From assembly GCA_963727245.1 (NCBI GenBank), contig CAVSFO010000013.1, positions 124,001 to 188,000 of the forward strand: DNA of 64,000 bases, given 5' to 3'. Below are positions 11,342 through 21,637 of this stretch, one piece after another. The translations under genes were made by a program, and so were the position numbers. Source of the DNA: JBKQVT01 sp963727245 (GTDB lineage Bacteria; Planctomycetota; Planctomycetia; Pirellulales; Thermoguttaceae). How positions within the stretch are numbered: the stretch's first letter is position 1; each line of letters begins with the position of its first letter. The notes beneath the pieces are model-generated. The model was not told where the DNA came from. It ran no database searches and worked only from the letters and a program-made list of their open reading frames with translations.

Positions 11342-11425
11342 GTAGGGTGGGTCGAGCGCAGCGAGCCCCACCAATTACGCTTTGGCCGTTTCCTGGTGGG
11401 GCTCGCTGCGCTCGACCCACCCTAC
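11342..11425. repeat. GTAGGGTGGG long palindrome, copy 3
   Basis: Near-perfect version: 31-bp arms around a short loop, downstream of phoU. Confidence 0.85.
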
Positions 11426-11536
11426 CGGCTCGCTGCCTCCCTCCAACCCACGATCGCCCTAGCCAAACCGCCTGTTTTCTGTCATAATGGAGAAGGTATT
11501 TTTCTCTTGCCAACGTCGGAACCAAGGCAGGGGCGC

Positions 11537-12752
11537 ATGAGCGTCAGACAGTCGCACAACATTCCGAAACCCCATGCGGCGGGCGAGCTCAACGGCCAGA
11601 CGCCGGGCCTGCTCAGCCGGCGGGTGCTCTCCCTGCGCCTGCCGGACTCGCCGGCTATCGACGGATCGGGCCGCCGGCGCTGGGTCTGGGCGATCGGTTT
11701 GCTGCTGGCAGCCGTTCTGTCGCCGGTCGGTTACTTCGCCCTTGCGCAGCCGCGCGATCGGACGCCGGCGGCGGCAACCCCCGCGCCGTCCGCCCCGCAG
11801 GCCCCGGTGGCCGAAACGGCCAGCGCCGGCGCCATCGCCCTGGAAGCCAAGGGCTACATCATCCCGGTCCACCAAATCCTGGTCAGCCCCAAGGTCAGCG
11901 GCATGATCGTCCGCCTTCCCATCCAAGAGGGGATGCGGGTCAAGAAGGCTGACGTGGTGGCCGAGTTGGAAGACACCGACTATCGGGCCGACTACCAGCG
12001 GGCGGTGGCCTCGTTGGAGGCGGCCCGGCAGACCCTGCTGGAACTCGAGCGCGGATACCGCCCGGAAGAGATCGCCGAGGCCAAGGCCGACCTGGCCGAA
12101 TCCCAGGCCCAGTTGGACCAGTTGAAGGCCGAGCGGCAGCGCGATCGTGGAGCTGCTGCCGAAGAAGGCCATCTCGCAGCAGGACTATGATGTCACGGAG
12201 AGCCACTACTGGTCCATGTTCCGCCACGTCGAGCGGCTGCAACTGGCCCTGAAGCTGATGAAGGACGGCCCCCGCATCGAGCGCATCGACAACGCCCGGG
12301 CCGAGGTCCGGCAGATGGAGGCCGACGTGGCCAAGAACCGCTGGCGGCTGGACAACTGCACGATCCGCGCTCCGGTCTCCGGCACCATCCTGAAGAAGAA
12401 CGCCGAGGAAGGCAACGTGGTCAATCCGGTCGCCTTCAACGGCTCGTTCAGCCTCTGCGAGATGGCCGACCTGTCCGACCTGGAGGTCGATCTGTCGATT
12501 CAGGAGCGCGACGTGGCCCGCGTCTTCAAGGGCCAGAAGTGCACGATTCGCGCGGAAGCCTACCTGGAACGGACCTACGAGGGCTACGTGTCGCGGCTGA
12601 TGCCCATTGCCGACCGTGCCAAGGGGGCCGTCCCCGTCCGCGTGAAGGTCTCGGTGCCGGCCGAGGAGGAAGGCGTTTATTTGAAACCGGAGATGGGCGT
12701 CACCGTGTCGTTCCTGAGCCCGCCGGCGAAGCCGGCAGCGAAATCAAAGTGA
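11537..12752 (+). CDS. HlyD/MacA-family membrane fusion protein, frameshifted
   Basis: Periplasmic adaptor that links an inner-membrane ABC transporter to an outer-membrane channel. About 404 aa: cytoplasmic start, one membrane anchor (WVWAIGLLLAAVLSPVGYFA), a lipoyl/beta-barrel half (KGYIIPVHQILVSPKVSGMI, RVKKADVVAELEDTDY), a long helical hairpin, and the second lipoyl half (IRAPVSGTILKKNAEEG). The frame breaks near 12145 inside the hairpin. It is the first gene of a four-gene exporter operon with the ATPase and two permeases that follow. The substrate is unknown; the layout recalls DevBCA/MacAB-type exporters. The TolC-like gene at 23.8 kb could be the outer-membrane partner, but nothing ties them directly. 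Confidence 0.85.
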
Positions 12753-12790
12753 TTTCTGCAACGCACAGCCAAGCGCCGCGGGTGCAAGAA

Positions 12791-12864
12791 GTAGGGTGGG
12801 TCGAGCGCAGCGAGCCCCACCAACCCGATTGCTGGTGGGGCTCGCTGCGCTCGACCCACCCTAC
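12791..12864. repeat. GTAGGGTGGG long palindrome, copy 4
   Basis: Perfect 32-bp arms with a loop of about 10 nt, inserted in the exporter operon only 10 bp before the ATPase start codon. If transcribed, the hairpin could influence read-through or translation of the ATPase. Confidence 0.85.
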
Positions 12865-12873
12865 CAAGTCGCC

Positions 12874-13618
12874 ATGACACACGCTCAGCCCAACGGCATG
12901 ATTGTACGCATCGCGGGCGTCCATAAGTATTTCCGCCGCGGCAGCGAGCGGCTGGACGTGCTCAACGACCTCACGCTCGAAGTCCCCGAGGGCGAATTCC
13001 TCGCCCTGATGGGCCCCAGCGGCTCGGGCAAGACCACGTTGCTGAACCTCATCGCCGGGCTGGATCGGCCCAGCGCGGGCGAGGTGTGGGTGGGCGACCA
13101 CCTGATCTCGGCCATGTCGGAATCGCAACTGGCCCGCTGGCGCACCCGGCACCTCGGCTTCGTCTTCCAGTTCTACCATTTGCTGCCCGTGCTGACGGCC
13201 TATGAAAACGTCGAGTTGCCCCTGCTGTTGCTGCCGCTGTCGGCGGCCCAGCGGCGCCGCCAGGTGCTCACGGCCCTGGAATTGGTCGCCCTCTCCGACC
13301 GCATGAATCATCGCCCGGGCCAACTCTCCGGCGGCCAGCAGCAGCGTGTGGGCATCGCCCGGGCCATCGTCACCGACCCCACGCTCATCGTGGCCGACGA
13401 GCCCACCGGCGACCTGGACGCCCATTCCGCCGACGAAATCCTCGACCTGCTGTCGGAGCTTCGCCGGTCGCTCGGCAAGACGGTCCTGCTGGTCACGCAC
13501 GATCCGCGGGCCGCCGGCCGCGGCCGCACGCGCGTGCTGCACCTCGACAAGGGCCAACTGATCGAGCGGCGCGGCCGCCATGCTGCCGGGCCGTTCCTCC
13601 AGCGAGCTGCCGGCATGA
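12874..13618 (+). CDS. ABC transporter ATPase (LolD/MacB/DevA type)
   Basis: Energises the neighbouring permeases. About 247 aa: Walker A GPSGSGKTT, Q-loop FQFYHLLPVLTAYENV, signature LSGGQQQR, Walker B LIVADEPTGDLD, H-loop LVTHD. As sequenced the frame runs straight into the permease, giving an apparent 663-aa fusion. However, in another frame the C-terminus reads MLPGRSSSELPA and stops at TGA 13616-13618, overlapping the permease ATG (ATGA). Such an overlap is typical of two separate genes, so I favour a one-base error just upstream and a normal stop. The start at 12874 excludes repeat-derived codons before it. Confidence 0.88.
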
Positions 13619-14862
13619 AGTACCTGTTCTTGATCCTGAAGAACGTCCGCCGCCATCCGTTGCGGGCCGGGCTCACTTCGCTGGGGACCATGGTGCTGGT
13701 GTGCGTGGTCACGCTGGTATGGACGATCCTGGCGTTCTTCGACGAGCTATCCACGGAGAAGAACAAAGACTTCAAGGCGATCGTCACCGAGCGCTGGCGG
13801 ATTCCCAGCCAGATGCCGCTGAGCTATGCGTACACGCTGGCGCAGGGGGCGGCGCGGCGGCCCGGCGACGAGCGGCCGCTGGACAGCATGACCTGGCAGT
13901 TCTACGGCGGCACGCTCGACCAGGGCCCGGCCACGCGGGAAAACATCGTCTTCGCCATCGCCATGGATCCGGCGAAAATCCGCACCATGATGGACGAGCT
14001 CGATGAGCTTCCGCCCGACGAGGCCGCCTCGATGGACGCCGCCGTGGCCCGCCTGAAGGCCAATCGCCGCGGCATCATCGTGGGCAAAGACCGCCTCAGG
14101 GCCCTTAACAAGCGCGTGGGCGAGCGCTTCACGATCTACAGCCAGATGTACCGGGGGATCGACCTGGAGTTCGAGATCGTGGGCGTTTTTCCGCCGGGCC
14201 GCTACGACGCCTTCGCCGCCATGAACGCCGATTACCTGAACGAGGCGATCGACGCCTACGACCACAAGCCCGGCAACTCCCCCCACCCCCTGAGCGCGCT
14301 GCGGCTGAACCTGGTGTGGCTGAAGCTCCGCGACACGGAGGCGTTCAACCGCGTCTCGGCCCAGATCGCCTCGTCGCCCGCCTATACCAGCCCGGCCGTG
14401 AAGTGCGAAACGCTGGCCTCGCTGGTCACCACGTCGATGGCGGCCCTGCGCGACATCGTTTGGGGAGTCCGCTGGCTGTTGGTTCCCGCCGCCCTGGCCA
14501 GCCTGTCGCTCTTGATCGCCAACTCGATCAGCATCAGCGTCCGCGAGCGCCGCACTGAGCTTGCCGTGCTCAAGGTGCTGGGCTTTCGCCCCTACCAGAT
14601 TCTCCTGTTGGTGCTGGGCGAGGCCCTCCTGGTCGGCAGCCTGGCGGGCCTGGCCAGCGCCGGCCTGACCTTTGTGCTCATCAACCACGTGCTGGGAGGC
14701 ATCAAGTTCCCGGTCGGACTGATGAGCTCGATGTACGTCCCCGTCGCCGCGGCCTGGTGGGGCATCGGCATCGGCATGGGCACCGCCCTGCTGGGCAGCC
14801 TGACGCCGGCCTGGGCCGCCCGCAACGTCAAAGTGGCCGAAGTCTTCTCCAAGGTCGCCTGA
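13615..14862 (+). CDS. ABC transporter permease (FtsX/MacB_PCD type) 1
   Basis: 415 aa from MKYLFLILKNVRRHPLRAGL. One N-terminal membrane helix (LTSLGTMVLVCVVTLVWTIL), a large extracytoplasmic domain of ~230 residues (MacB_PCD-like), then three C-terminal helices with the family motif ISISVRERRTELAVLKVLGF. Moves a substrate across or out of the inner membrane with the ATPase upstream. Start is set by the ATGA overlap with the ATPase; four bases separate its stop from the next permease. Confidence 0.85.
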   Translation: MKYLFLILKNVRRHPLRAGLTSLGTMVLVCVVTLVWTILAFFDELSTEKNKDFKAIVTERWRIPSQMPLSYAYTLAQGAARRPGDERPLDSMTWQFYGGTLDQGPATRENIVFAIAMDPAKIRTMMDELDELPPDEAASMDAAVARLKANRRGIIVGKDRLRALNKRVGERFTIYSQMYRGIDLEFEIVGVFPPGRYDAFAAMNADYLNEAIDAYDHKPGNSPHPLSALRLNLVWLKLRDTEAFNRVSAQIASSPAYTSPAVKCETLASLVTTSMAALRDIVWGVRWLLVPAALASLSLLIANSISISVRERRTELAVLKVLGFRPYQILLLVLGEALLVGSLAGLASAGLTFVLINHVLGGIKFPVGLMSSMYVPVAAAWWGIGIGMGTALLGSLTPAWAARNVKVAEVFSKVA

Positions 14863-14866
14863 CGCC

Positions 14867-16233
14867 ATGCCCATCGCCCACGTCTCCCTGACGATCCTGT
14901 TCCTTTCGGCCGCCGCGGCCTTGCTGCTGACGCTGTTGCTGCTGCTGGGCAAAGTGCCGTTGCGCTACAACTTCCGCAACCTGACGGTGCGCTGGAAAAC
15001 CACCGCCATGACGGCCCTGGCCTTCACCCTGGTGATCTCCTTGCTGACCGTCATGCTCGCCTTCGTCAACGGCATGTACCGGCTCACCGAGGCGTCGGGC
15101 CATCCGGAAAACGTCATCCTGCTCTCCGACGGCGCCACCGACGAGGTCTTCAGCAATCTGAAGCCGGTCGACTTGGGCGACGTCGACCATCAGCCGGGGA
15201 TCGCCCGCGGGGCCGGCGGCCGGCCCCTGGCCAGCCGCGAGACCTACGTGATCGTCAACCAGACGATTGCCGACGCCCCGCCGGGCAGGCCGACGCGCCG
15301 CTTCCTCCAGATCCGCGGCATCGAGGACGCGGAAGTGGCCGCCGCGGTGCACCGCCTGTCGCTCTATCCGGGCGGCCGCTGGTTCTCGGCGGCGGGCGTG
15401 CGGGAGTTGCCGGCTGATTCCGATGCCAAGGCCGGCCGGCGCCCGGCCATCGAAGTCGTCCTCGGCGAGGGCATCGCCCGCGAGAATGGGCCGTTATCGC
15501 AGCGCCGCCGCAACTGGCCTCGGCCCGCAACCCCGTGCGGCTCGACGTGGGCGACCGCTTCGAGTTGGACCAACGGGTGTGGCTGGTGGTGGGCGTGATG
15601 CAATCGGCCGGTTCGACCTTCGATTCCGAAGTCTGGGCCAAGGGCGGCCTGTTGGGCCCCATGTTCGGCAAGGAGACCTATACCTCGGTGGTCGTCCGCG
15701 CGGAAGACGCCGCCACGGCGCTGCGGCTCAAGGATTTCTTCACCAACCGCTACAAGACGGCCGCCATGCAGGCCCAGGTGGAGACCGAATACTTCGCGGC
15801 CCTGAGCGGCACCAGCCAGCAGTTTCTCTACGGCGTGGCCATCGTGGCCGTCATCATGGCCATCGGCGGCAACTTCGGCGTCATGAACACCATGTTCGCC
15901 GCCATCAGCCAGCGGACCAAGGACATCGGCGTCCTCCGCCTGCTGGGCTATAGCCGCCGCCAGATCCTCATCTCCTTCCTGCTGGAATCGCTGCTGATCG
16001 CCCTGATCGGCGGCGGACTGGGCTGCGCGCTGGGTTGGCTGGTCGACGGCTGGTCCGCCACCAGCGTCGTCAGCAACGGACCGGGCGGGGGAAAGTTCGT
16101 CGTCCTCAAGCTCGCGGTCGACTCCCAGATCATCGCCGCCGGCTTGCTCTTGACGCTCGTGATGGGCTTTTTCGGCGGGCTGGTTCCCGCGATCTCGGCC
16201 GTGCTTCTGAAGCCGCTCGAGGCGTTGCGATAG
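14867..16233 (+). CDS. ABC transporter permease (FtsX type) 2, frameshifted
   Basis: About 455 aa. Same topology as its neighbour: N-terminal helices (SLTILFLSAAAALLLTLLLL and MTALAFTLVISLLTVMLAF), a periplasmic domain, then three helices with AAISQRTKDIGVLRLLGYSRR, the FtsX-family coupling motif. The frame breaks near 15484; one added G gives ARE-E-W-A-V-I-A. Two different permeases in one operon suggest a heterodimeric exporter as in DevC/LolCE-type systems. Stop at 16233, after which the operon ends in a repeat. Confidence 0.85.
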
Positions 16234-16256
16234 AGATGCGACGCCGACACAAGCGC

Positions 16257-16373
16257 GGGTGGCCCCGATAGCTTGGCTGTCGCACACGGCGGAGCCGCAA
16301 GAGGCGCCTCAATAGGCCACGACAGCCTCTTGTGCCTGCGGCACCCCGATAGCCAAGCTATCGGGGCCACCCG
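16257..16373. repeat. CCCCGATAGC repeat element, copy 1
   Basis: GGTGGCCCCGATAGC ... GCTATCGGGGCCACC ends surround CGGCGGAGCCGCAAGAGG and CCTCTTGTGCCTGCGGC. The same blocks, in inverted order, form the longer copy at 35127-35293. Confidence 0.75.
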
Positions 16374-16387
16374 GTGGGTCCGGAAAC

Positions 16388-16930
16388 CTACCACTGGACA
16401 AGGTACGTACACGAGTCGGCGCCCGCTTGGCGGCATGGGGCGGAGTCGTCGTGCCGCACCGAAACGCCCAGGGAATCGTCCGGCTTGAACCGCGTGGCCA
16501 TCGCTTCGATGATACCCCGGTCAAGTTCGCAAGGGTAAGGGTTCCGGCAAACCATCTTGGCCGACCTGGGGCCGGTGCTTTGGAAGTCGTAGCTGCCGAC
16601 GTCGCCGCCGCGATGGCTCATGTGATAGCCGACGTCGATCGCCCGCAGGGCCTTCTCGATGGTGTCTATCCCCGGCGGACACTGGGCGCTCTCTGGAATC
16701 TTCAGTCCGATGGCGTGCAGCGTGTCCGGTCCCAGGGTGTCGGCAATCTTTTTGAAGGCATCCAGCCAATTCTTTTGCAGATACCACATTTCCCATTTGG
16801 GGCTGTGGATGTTGTTCTCTGCCAGGATTTCCAATGCCCTCTCCTTCGCGGCGCCCATGCCGTCGATTACGGCGAAGACCGCCTCGCCGGTCACTTGAAC
16901 GCCTGGGGCAAACCCGACGAATTGAGCCAT
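16388..16930 (-). CDS. Cys-rich V4R/heme-NO-binding-like protein, paralog 1
   Basis: 180 aa, no signal or membrane segment. I cannot name it with certainty. The C-terminal layout H-D-x-S-A-P-C-R-x-x-G-A-D-S-C-T-Y-x-V-x-W resembles the end of V4R and related small-ligand-binding regulators, where a His/Cys cluster holds a ligand or metal; MVCRNPYPC adds two more cysteines. The N-terminal MAQFVGFAP and the helical middle (DTLGPDTLHAIGLKIP) are shared with the paralog at 17308-17850, to which it is about 75% identical. The two genes are tandem, same strand, each preceded by a similar region of about 250 bp, so a duplication of gene plus promoter is likely. Confidence 0.6.
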   Translation of the reverse strand: MAQFVGFAPGVQVTGEAVFAVIDGMGAAKERALEILAENNIHSPKWEMWYLQKNWLDAFKKIADTLGPDTLHAIGLKIPESAQCPPGIDTIEKALRAIDVGYHMSHRGGDVGSYDFQSTGPRSAKMVCRNPYPCELDRGIIEAMATRFKPDDSLGVSVRHDDSAPCRQAGADSCTYLVQW

Positions 16931-17190
16931 AAGCCGCGCCCTTCACGTTGCCAGTGCAGACGATTGTGTTCGATACCAAGGATTACCGCGGGGACGACTG
17001 CGGTGGACACGGTTTCGGACGGGGGAAGCGGTCGATTCCATCAGCAATCGGACAGCGGCGTTGGAGGCGGAGAAAACTTGTTTCCTCCGAAATTTTACGT
17101 CGCGCCTGTCCACCAGCGCGCTGGTTCGCGCCGATGGTTCGGCCTGATTCACGGAACGCCACTCCGAAAGAAACGGTTAATGGCAATGTG
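16931..17190 (-). promoter_or_regulatory. Conserved upstream region of paralog 1
   Basis: Aligns by eye with 17851-18117 upstream of paralog 2: shared blocks include GCCGCGCC near the start codon, TTCGGCCTGATT, and at the distal end GCAATGTGACGAGC (about 17179-17193 and 18105-18118). Conservation of non-coding sequence over ~250 bp suggests a retained promoter or leader. Position of any promoter is not determined. Confidence 0.45.
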
Positions 17191-17307
17191 ACGAGCGGGG
17201 TGGCGGCGGATGGGGCGGCCGCCGTGCGGTCGCCTTGCAGTCGCCCGAGCCCGCTGGATCGGAAAGTGGCAAACAGGGATTTTTCACACTTTTGCCACGG
17301 CTGGCCT

Positions 17308-17850
17308 CTACCACTGGACGAGGTAGGTACACGAGTCGGCGCCCTCTTGGCGGCACGGGGCGGAGTCGTCGTGCCGCACCGAAACCGCAGGGGAATTCGC
17401 CGGCTGGAACCGCCTGGCCATCGCTTCGATGATGCCCCGGTCAAATGCGCAAGGGTACGGGTTCCGGCAGACCATCTTCGCCGACCTGGGGCCGGTGCTT
17501 TGGAACCCGTAGGTGCCGATCTCGCCGTTGCGATGGTTCATGTGATAGGCGACGTCGATCGCCCGCAGGGCCTTCTCGATGGTGTCGATTTCCTTGGGAA
17601 ACTTGGCGTTTTCGGGGATCTTCAGCCCGATGGCGTGCAGCGTGTCGGGTCCCAGGGTCTCGGAAATATCTTTGAACGCATTCAGCCAATTCTGTTGCAG
17701 ATACCACATATCCCAATTGGGGCTGTGGATGTTGTTGTCCGCCAGGATTGCCAATGCCTTCTCCTTAGCGACGCCCATCCCATCGACCACGGCAAGGACC
17801 GTCTCGCCGTTGACTTGAACGGCTGGGGCAAACCCGACGAACTGAGTCAT
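17308..17850 (-). CDS. Cys-rich V4R/heme-NO-binding-like protein, paralog 2
   Basis: 180 aa, same length and ends as paralog 1 (begins MTQFVGFAP, ends ADSCTYLVQW). All cysteines of the C-terminal cluster and MVCRNPYPC are kept, while exposed-looking positions in the first 100 residues vary, which fits two functional copies rather than one decaying copy. Both copies are free of the frame breaks that affect most neighbours. Function unknown; a small-molecule or gas sensor is the best guess from the C-terminal motif. Confidence 0.6.
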   Translation of the reverse strand: MTQFVGFAPAVQVNGETVLAVVDGMGVAKEKALAILADNNIHSPNWDMWYLQQNWLNAFKDISETLGPDTLHAIGLKIPENAKFPKEIDTIEKALRAIDVAYHMNHRNGEIGTYGFQSTGPRSAKMVCRNPYPCAFDRGIIEAMARRFQPANSPAVSVRHDDSAPCRQEGADSCTYLVQW

Positions 17851-18117
17851 GAGCCGCGCCTTTCATGTTGCCGGTGCCGACGATTGCGCTCGGCGCCAAG
17901 GGTTACAACAGGGGCGACTGCCGGGAGCCCGGTCTGGGCGAGGGGAAGAAGCCGGCTGAATCCGCAATCAGGGAGCGACGAAACCCGGGGAAAACTCCGT
18001 TTCCTCGCGGAAATCTACGTTGCGCCAGCCCGCTTGGGCAGTCGTTTTTGCCACTTTTTCGGCCTGATTTGCCGGAAGCCGGTCCGAACACAACAGTTAA
18101 AAGCAATGTGACGAGCC
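17851..18117 (-). promoter_or_regulatory. Conserved upstream region of paralog 2
   Basis: Counterpart of 16931-17190; conserved blocks as described there. Ends against the convergently placed end of the DUF2135 gene at 18129. Confidence 0.45.
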
Positions 18118-18128
18118 GGCCGGCCGTT

Positions 18129-19246
18129 TCAAAATTCGATCTGCCCGACGCGGAACGTTTCCTTCGCTTCCTTGAGGCGGATCGTCAGCGATTTGCGCTT
18201 TCGTTGGGCCGGCCGTAATTCGTCAACACGTCCACCTGCACCGTCACCGGCCCCAAAAGCCTCGTTTCCCGGCTGCCGAAGTAATTGGCCTCGATCGTGT
18301 ACACGCCGTGCGCCGCCTTGCGGACCATGTACTCCTCCGGTCCGTAGCCCTGGGTGAAATCGCGGCTGACCAGCCCGCCGATCGTCGTGCGGTTGTGCTG
18401 GTAATAGGCCTTCTCGCCCGAGGGCTCGGTCACCCAGAGGTCGATGTCGGTGTTGTCGGCGTGCCAGGTCATCACGATGCGGATGTCCACGTCCAACAGC
18501 TTCAGCAGCCGCGAGTCCAGGGCCGGCTCGCACGCCCCGGCCGCCTTCGCCACGGCCGCCATCGCCAGGGGAATCATGCGGTTGAGTTCCTCCAAGGCGA
18601 TGACCTCGATTTCCGGAAACCTCTGGTCCCAGCGACCCAACACCACGTGGACCAGCAGATCGACCGCGCGAGAATAATCGGCGCGGATCGCCTCGGCCGG
18701 GCGGGAATGGTCCTTGGTCGCCTGCTCGGCCCGCAGGTCGAGCGTCAACGCCAGGTCGCGGTACGACTGCGGCTCCTCGGGCCGCAGCTCCAAGATCCGC
18801 TCGAAGGTCTGCACGGCCAGGTCGAGTTGGCCGATCTGCACCAGCCGGTGGCCCAGCACGCGCAGCAGGGCCGCGTCCTCCAGTTCCAACTCGGCGATGT
18901 TGCTCAAGACTTGCAGCGATAGTTCCGGATCGTTTTGCTCGCGGAAGAAGTCGGCGCAATCGAGGAAGAAGCCCGGCGAAGTGCCGTAGACGGCGCGGTT
19001 CTTCATGTAGACGGCCCATTGATCGGGCTTGCCCTTGGCCGCGTGCAGGTCCTTCAGATAGGGCGTGTCGGGATTCCACGGCTGGATGACGATCCCGGGC
19101 TGACCGCGCAGTTCGTCGATGCTCTTCTCCTTTTCCGCTCCGGCCCGCTCCCCATCTTGCGCACGGGGGTGGACGTAATCGCGCCCAATCGTCTGATTCC
19201 CACGCAAATCCGCGGGTGCGTCGGACGCCCGTGTCCTCCAAGTCAT
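18129..19246 (-). CDS. TPR and DUF2135 (YfaP-like) protein, frameshifted
   Basis: About 370 aa. Residues ~60-240 are TPR-like (SPGFFLDCADFF, LSLQVLSNIAELELEDAALL, AVQTFERILELRPEEPQSYR). The C-terminus is a DUF2135 domain with IRIVMTWHADNTDIDLWVTE and GVYTIEANYFGSRE, a beta-sandwich found in secreted proteins. The frame breaks near 18205 where one A lost from GAAAAGCGC removes the true end, RKSLTIRLKEAKETFRVGQI. Its ATG overlaps the VIT gene's TGA (ATGA at 19243-19246), so it is translated with it; in other bacteria VIT, vWA, TPR and DUF2135 often occur in one chain, so a single protein split by another error is possible. Confidence 0.75.
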
Positions 19247-21380
19247 GGATACAGGGGCGCCGCCGGCGCCGCCCCACGATCTCCGGCCGGCTCAGCCGGC
19301 CTTCCTTCCGAGCGTGGGGGCGCCGCACTCGCCCCGGGTGCTGCGGGCGCCGCCGGCGTCGGCATCGGCACAGTGGATGCGGGCGGCCGAGACGCGTCGC
19401 GCGCCCCCTGCTCCTGAGAACGCGCCTGGAGGTGGCGTTCCACTCCCTCCGTGCGATCCGTTGCATTGCCGTTAAGTAGCAGTCCCGCCACGGCACGCCC
19501 CTCTCCGCCGCCGTTACCGCCCGCATACTTGAAATCCTTGGGATACTTGTACTCGGCGGTCCACCAGTTGACCCGCTCCTGCCACATGCGGACAACCTCG
19601 TCCACCTTGTCCGCCTTCTCCTTCTGCTTCTGGTGCTCCAGCGTGTCGGTCAGCCGCATGTACTCCTCGCGCATCGCGGCCAACGACTTGGGCGGGGCAA
19701 TGTCGTATTGTACGTATTGCTCAAGCCGGTCGAGCACCAATAGCGACGTGTAGGGCGTGACCAGCCCGAATCGCTTCCCCAAGGCCGTGATCTCCTGCTG
19801 GTTCTGCTTTTGATAAATCATCAGCTCGGCCAGTTTCTTCCCGGCCCAAAGCCGTTGCAGGAGCGAGCCGCTGGCCGCGTCGGAACGCGATACCTTGAAA
19901 GTCTGCTTCTCCGGCTTCCCGCCGGCGATGCCGTAGTCGGCCGTCACCGTGGCCGTCTCGCCGGTCAGCTTGCCGACCAAGGTGAAGCGGCCGGAAAGCG
20001 GCTGCGGGCGTTGCGGATAAAGGTCCTTCACTTCCCCGCCCTCGATCGCGGCCGACAGGAACGACCAGGCGGGGCGGCCGGCCTGGGCAAAAATGTCGGC
20101 GTCTTTCCAGTTGGCCAGGTTGAAGTAGCGGCCGCCGTTGGCCATCGCCAGGCTGTGCAGCAGGGCGTGATCGGCCCCGGCGTCGGCCGAGAAGATGTAC
20201 AGCGGCGCGTCCAGCCGGGCCGGCTCCTCGCGGCCGAAATTCGATATCCCATCGGTGAAGAGCATGTAGAAATCGGGCTTCTCCGCCCCGGGGATCGGCC
20301 CGATGGCCCCAAGCTGCGTCCCGCCGTCGTATTGGACTTTATCCAGATCGGCCGTCAACGCCGAGCTGCCGCCAACGGAAAACCTGATGCGGACCGGCTT
20401 GCTCAGCGCATTGCGAAGCAAAACCAGATCGACGTTGATCGGCGCCGTCTCGTAATTCACCGGCATCGTGTCGAAAGGAAGCTTCGGCAAGAGCACTCCA
20501 AGTATCCTCGCAGGACGGCGATTTCCCGCTTGTGGTCGCCGGCCCGCGAGCCGGAGGCGTCCCAAAAAACCACCACCCGCCGGGGCGTCGCACTCGTCGA
20601 ATCGAGGTTGGCCTTGGGCTGCGCCGGATAATCCTGAATGGCGAAATACGTCTGCCCGTCGTCCGCCTTTTCCACCAGCACCTGCGGCCCGTCCGTCTTC
20701 GGCAGCGCGATGACCAGGTCCTCGACCGGCGTCCAGTTCTGCTGCTTCGTCTCGGCGACGTAACTGTCGCGCCATTTCTCGAAGGCGAAGTTGGTCAGCT
20801 CGCCCTTGGTCACCTGCGGCGGCGTCGCCGACTTGACCACCTCGACGCGGAGCGAAAACTCGCCGATCTTGTCCTTGAACCGCAGCGGCAGCCGGTAGGC
20901 CGGCGTATCGCGGCCGCCGGTCAACTCGGTCACGTACTGGACGCGGACCGTGCGGCTGCCGTTGGCCGGGATGGGAAACACCCGGGTCTGAAAGTTGTTG
21001 CCCGCCGTCCACTGCACCAGCCCGGGGTCGATCCCCTGGCGGACGACCGCTTCGTAGACCTGCCGGGCCTCGTGCTTCTCGACCGCCACGCCGTCGACCA
21101 GCACGCCGTTGATGTCCAGGGCATAGCCGCTGATGGTGGCGCCCTCGGGCAGGGGGAAGTAGAGGTCGCCTTCCATCGCCCGGGCCGTCGGGTTGCTGAA
21201 GGTCATGGTCATGGTCGTTTCGGCCACGGAGCCGAAGATTCGCACGTCGGTCCGCAGGGCGGCCAGTCCCAGGGGCGTTGAGACGCCGTTCTGTTTGACC
21301 ATCAAGGCCGGCGGGACCGTCTGGGCCGCCAGCGTGGCGGCCGACATCAACACCAGGAGGAGCGCACAATAAATTTTCAT
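19243..21380 (-). CDS. Secreted VIT and von Willebrand A domain protein, frameshifted
   Basis: About 712 aa. Start at 21380 (MKIYCALLLVLMSAATLAA) gives a signal peptide. A VIT domain follows (FGSVAETTMTMTFSNPTARA, DLYFPLPEGATISGY, EKHEARQVYE), as in inter-alpha-trypsin-inhibitor heavy chains, then a vWA domain whose MIDAS-like motif reads VVFWDASGSRAG (D-x-S-G-S). The frame breaks near 20490; one G gives YLE-V-LLPKLPFDTM. The C-terminal part has a helical region (KSLAAMREEYMRLTDTLEHQ) and a Pro/Ala-rich tail. Role unknown; such proteins are probably extracytoplasmic adhesion or scaffold proteins. Works with the DUF2135 gene overlapping its end. Confidence 0.82.
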
Positions 21381-21419
21381 GGGAAACACCTTTCTTTGCA
21401 TCGGGGATCGGCGGGACCT

Positions 21420-21521
21420 GTAGGGTGGGTCGAGCGCAGCGAGCCCCACCAGCTAGGACTCGTTCATTTCCTGGTGGGGCTCGCGACCATGCTTCGCACG
21501 GTGCCCCTCGACCCACCCTAC
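21420..21521. repeat. GTAGGGTGGG long palindrome, copy 5
   Basis: Variant second arm containing GCGACCATGCTTCGCACGG, like copy 1. It lies 40 bp upstream of the VIT gene start. Confidence 0.85.
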
Positions 21522-21637
21522 CCTTTCTAGACGCACGGCCACGGCCGAAAGTTCCCTCCCAGCCAGCTTGGCGGCACGGAACCGTGCCAGGCAGCAGGAG
21601 AAGATGCGCGCGGTTCCGCCGCCGGCCAGCGCCCCAG

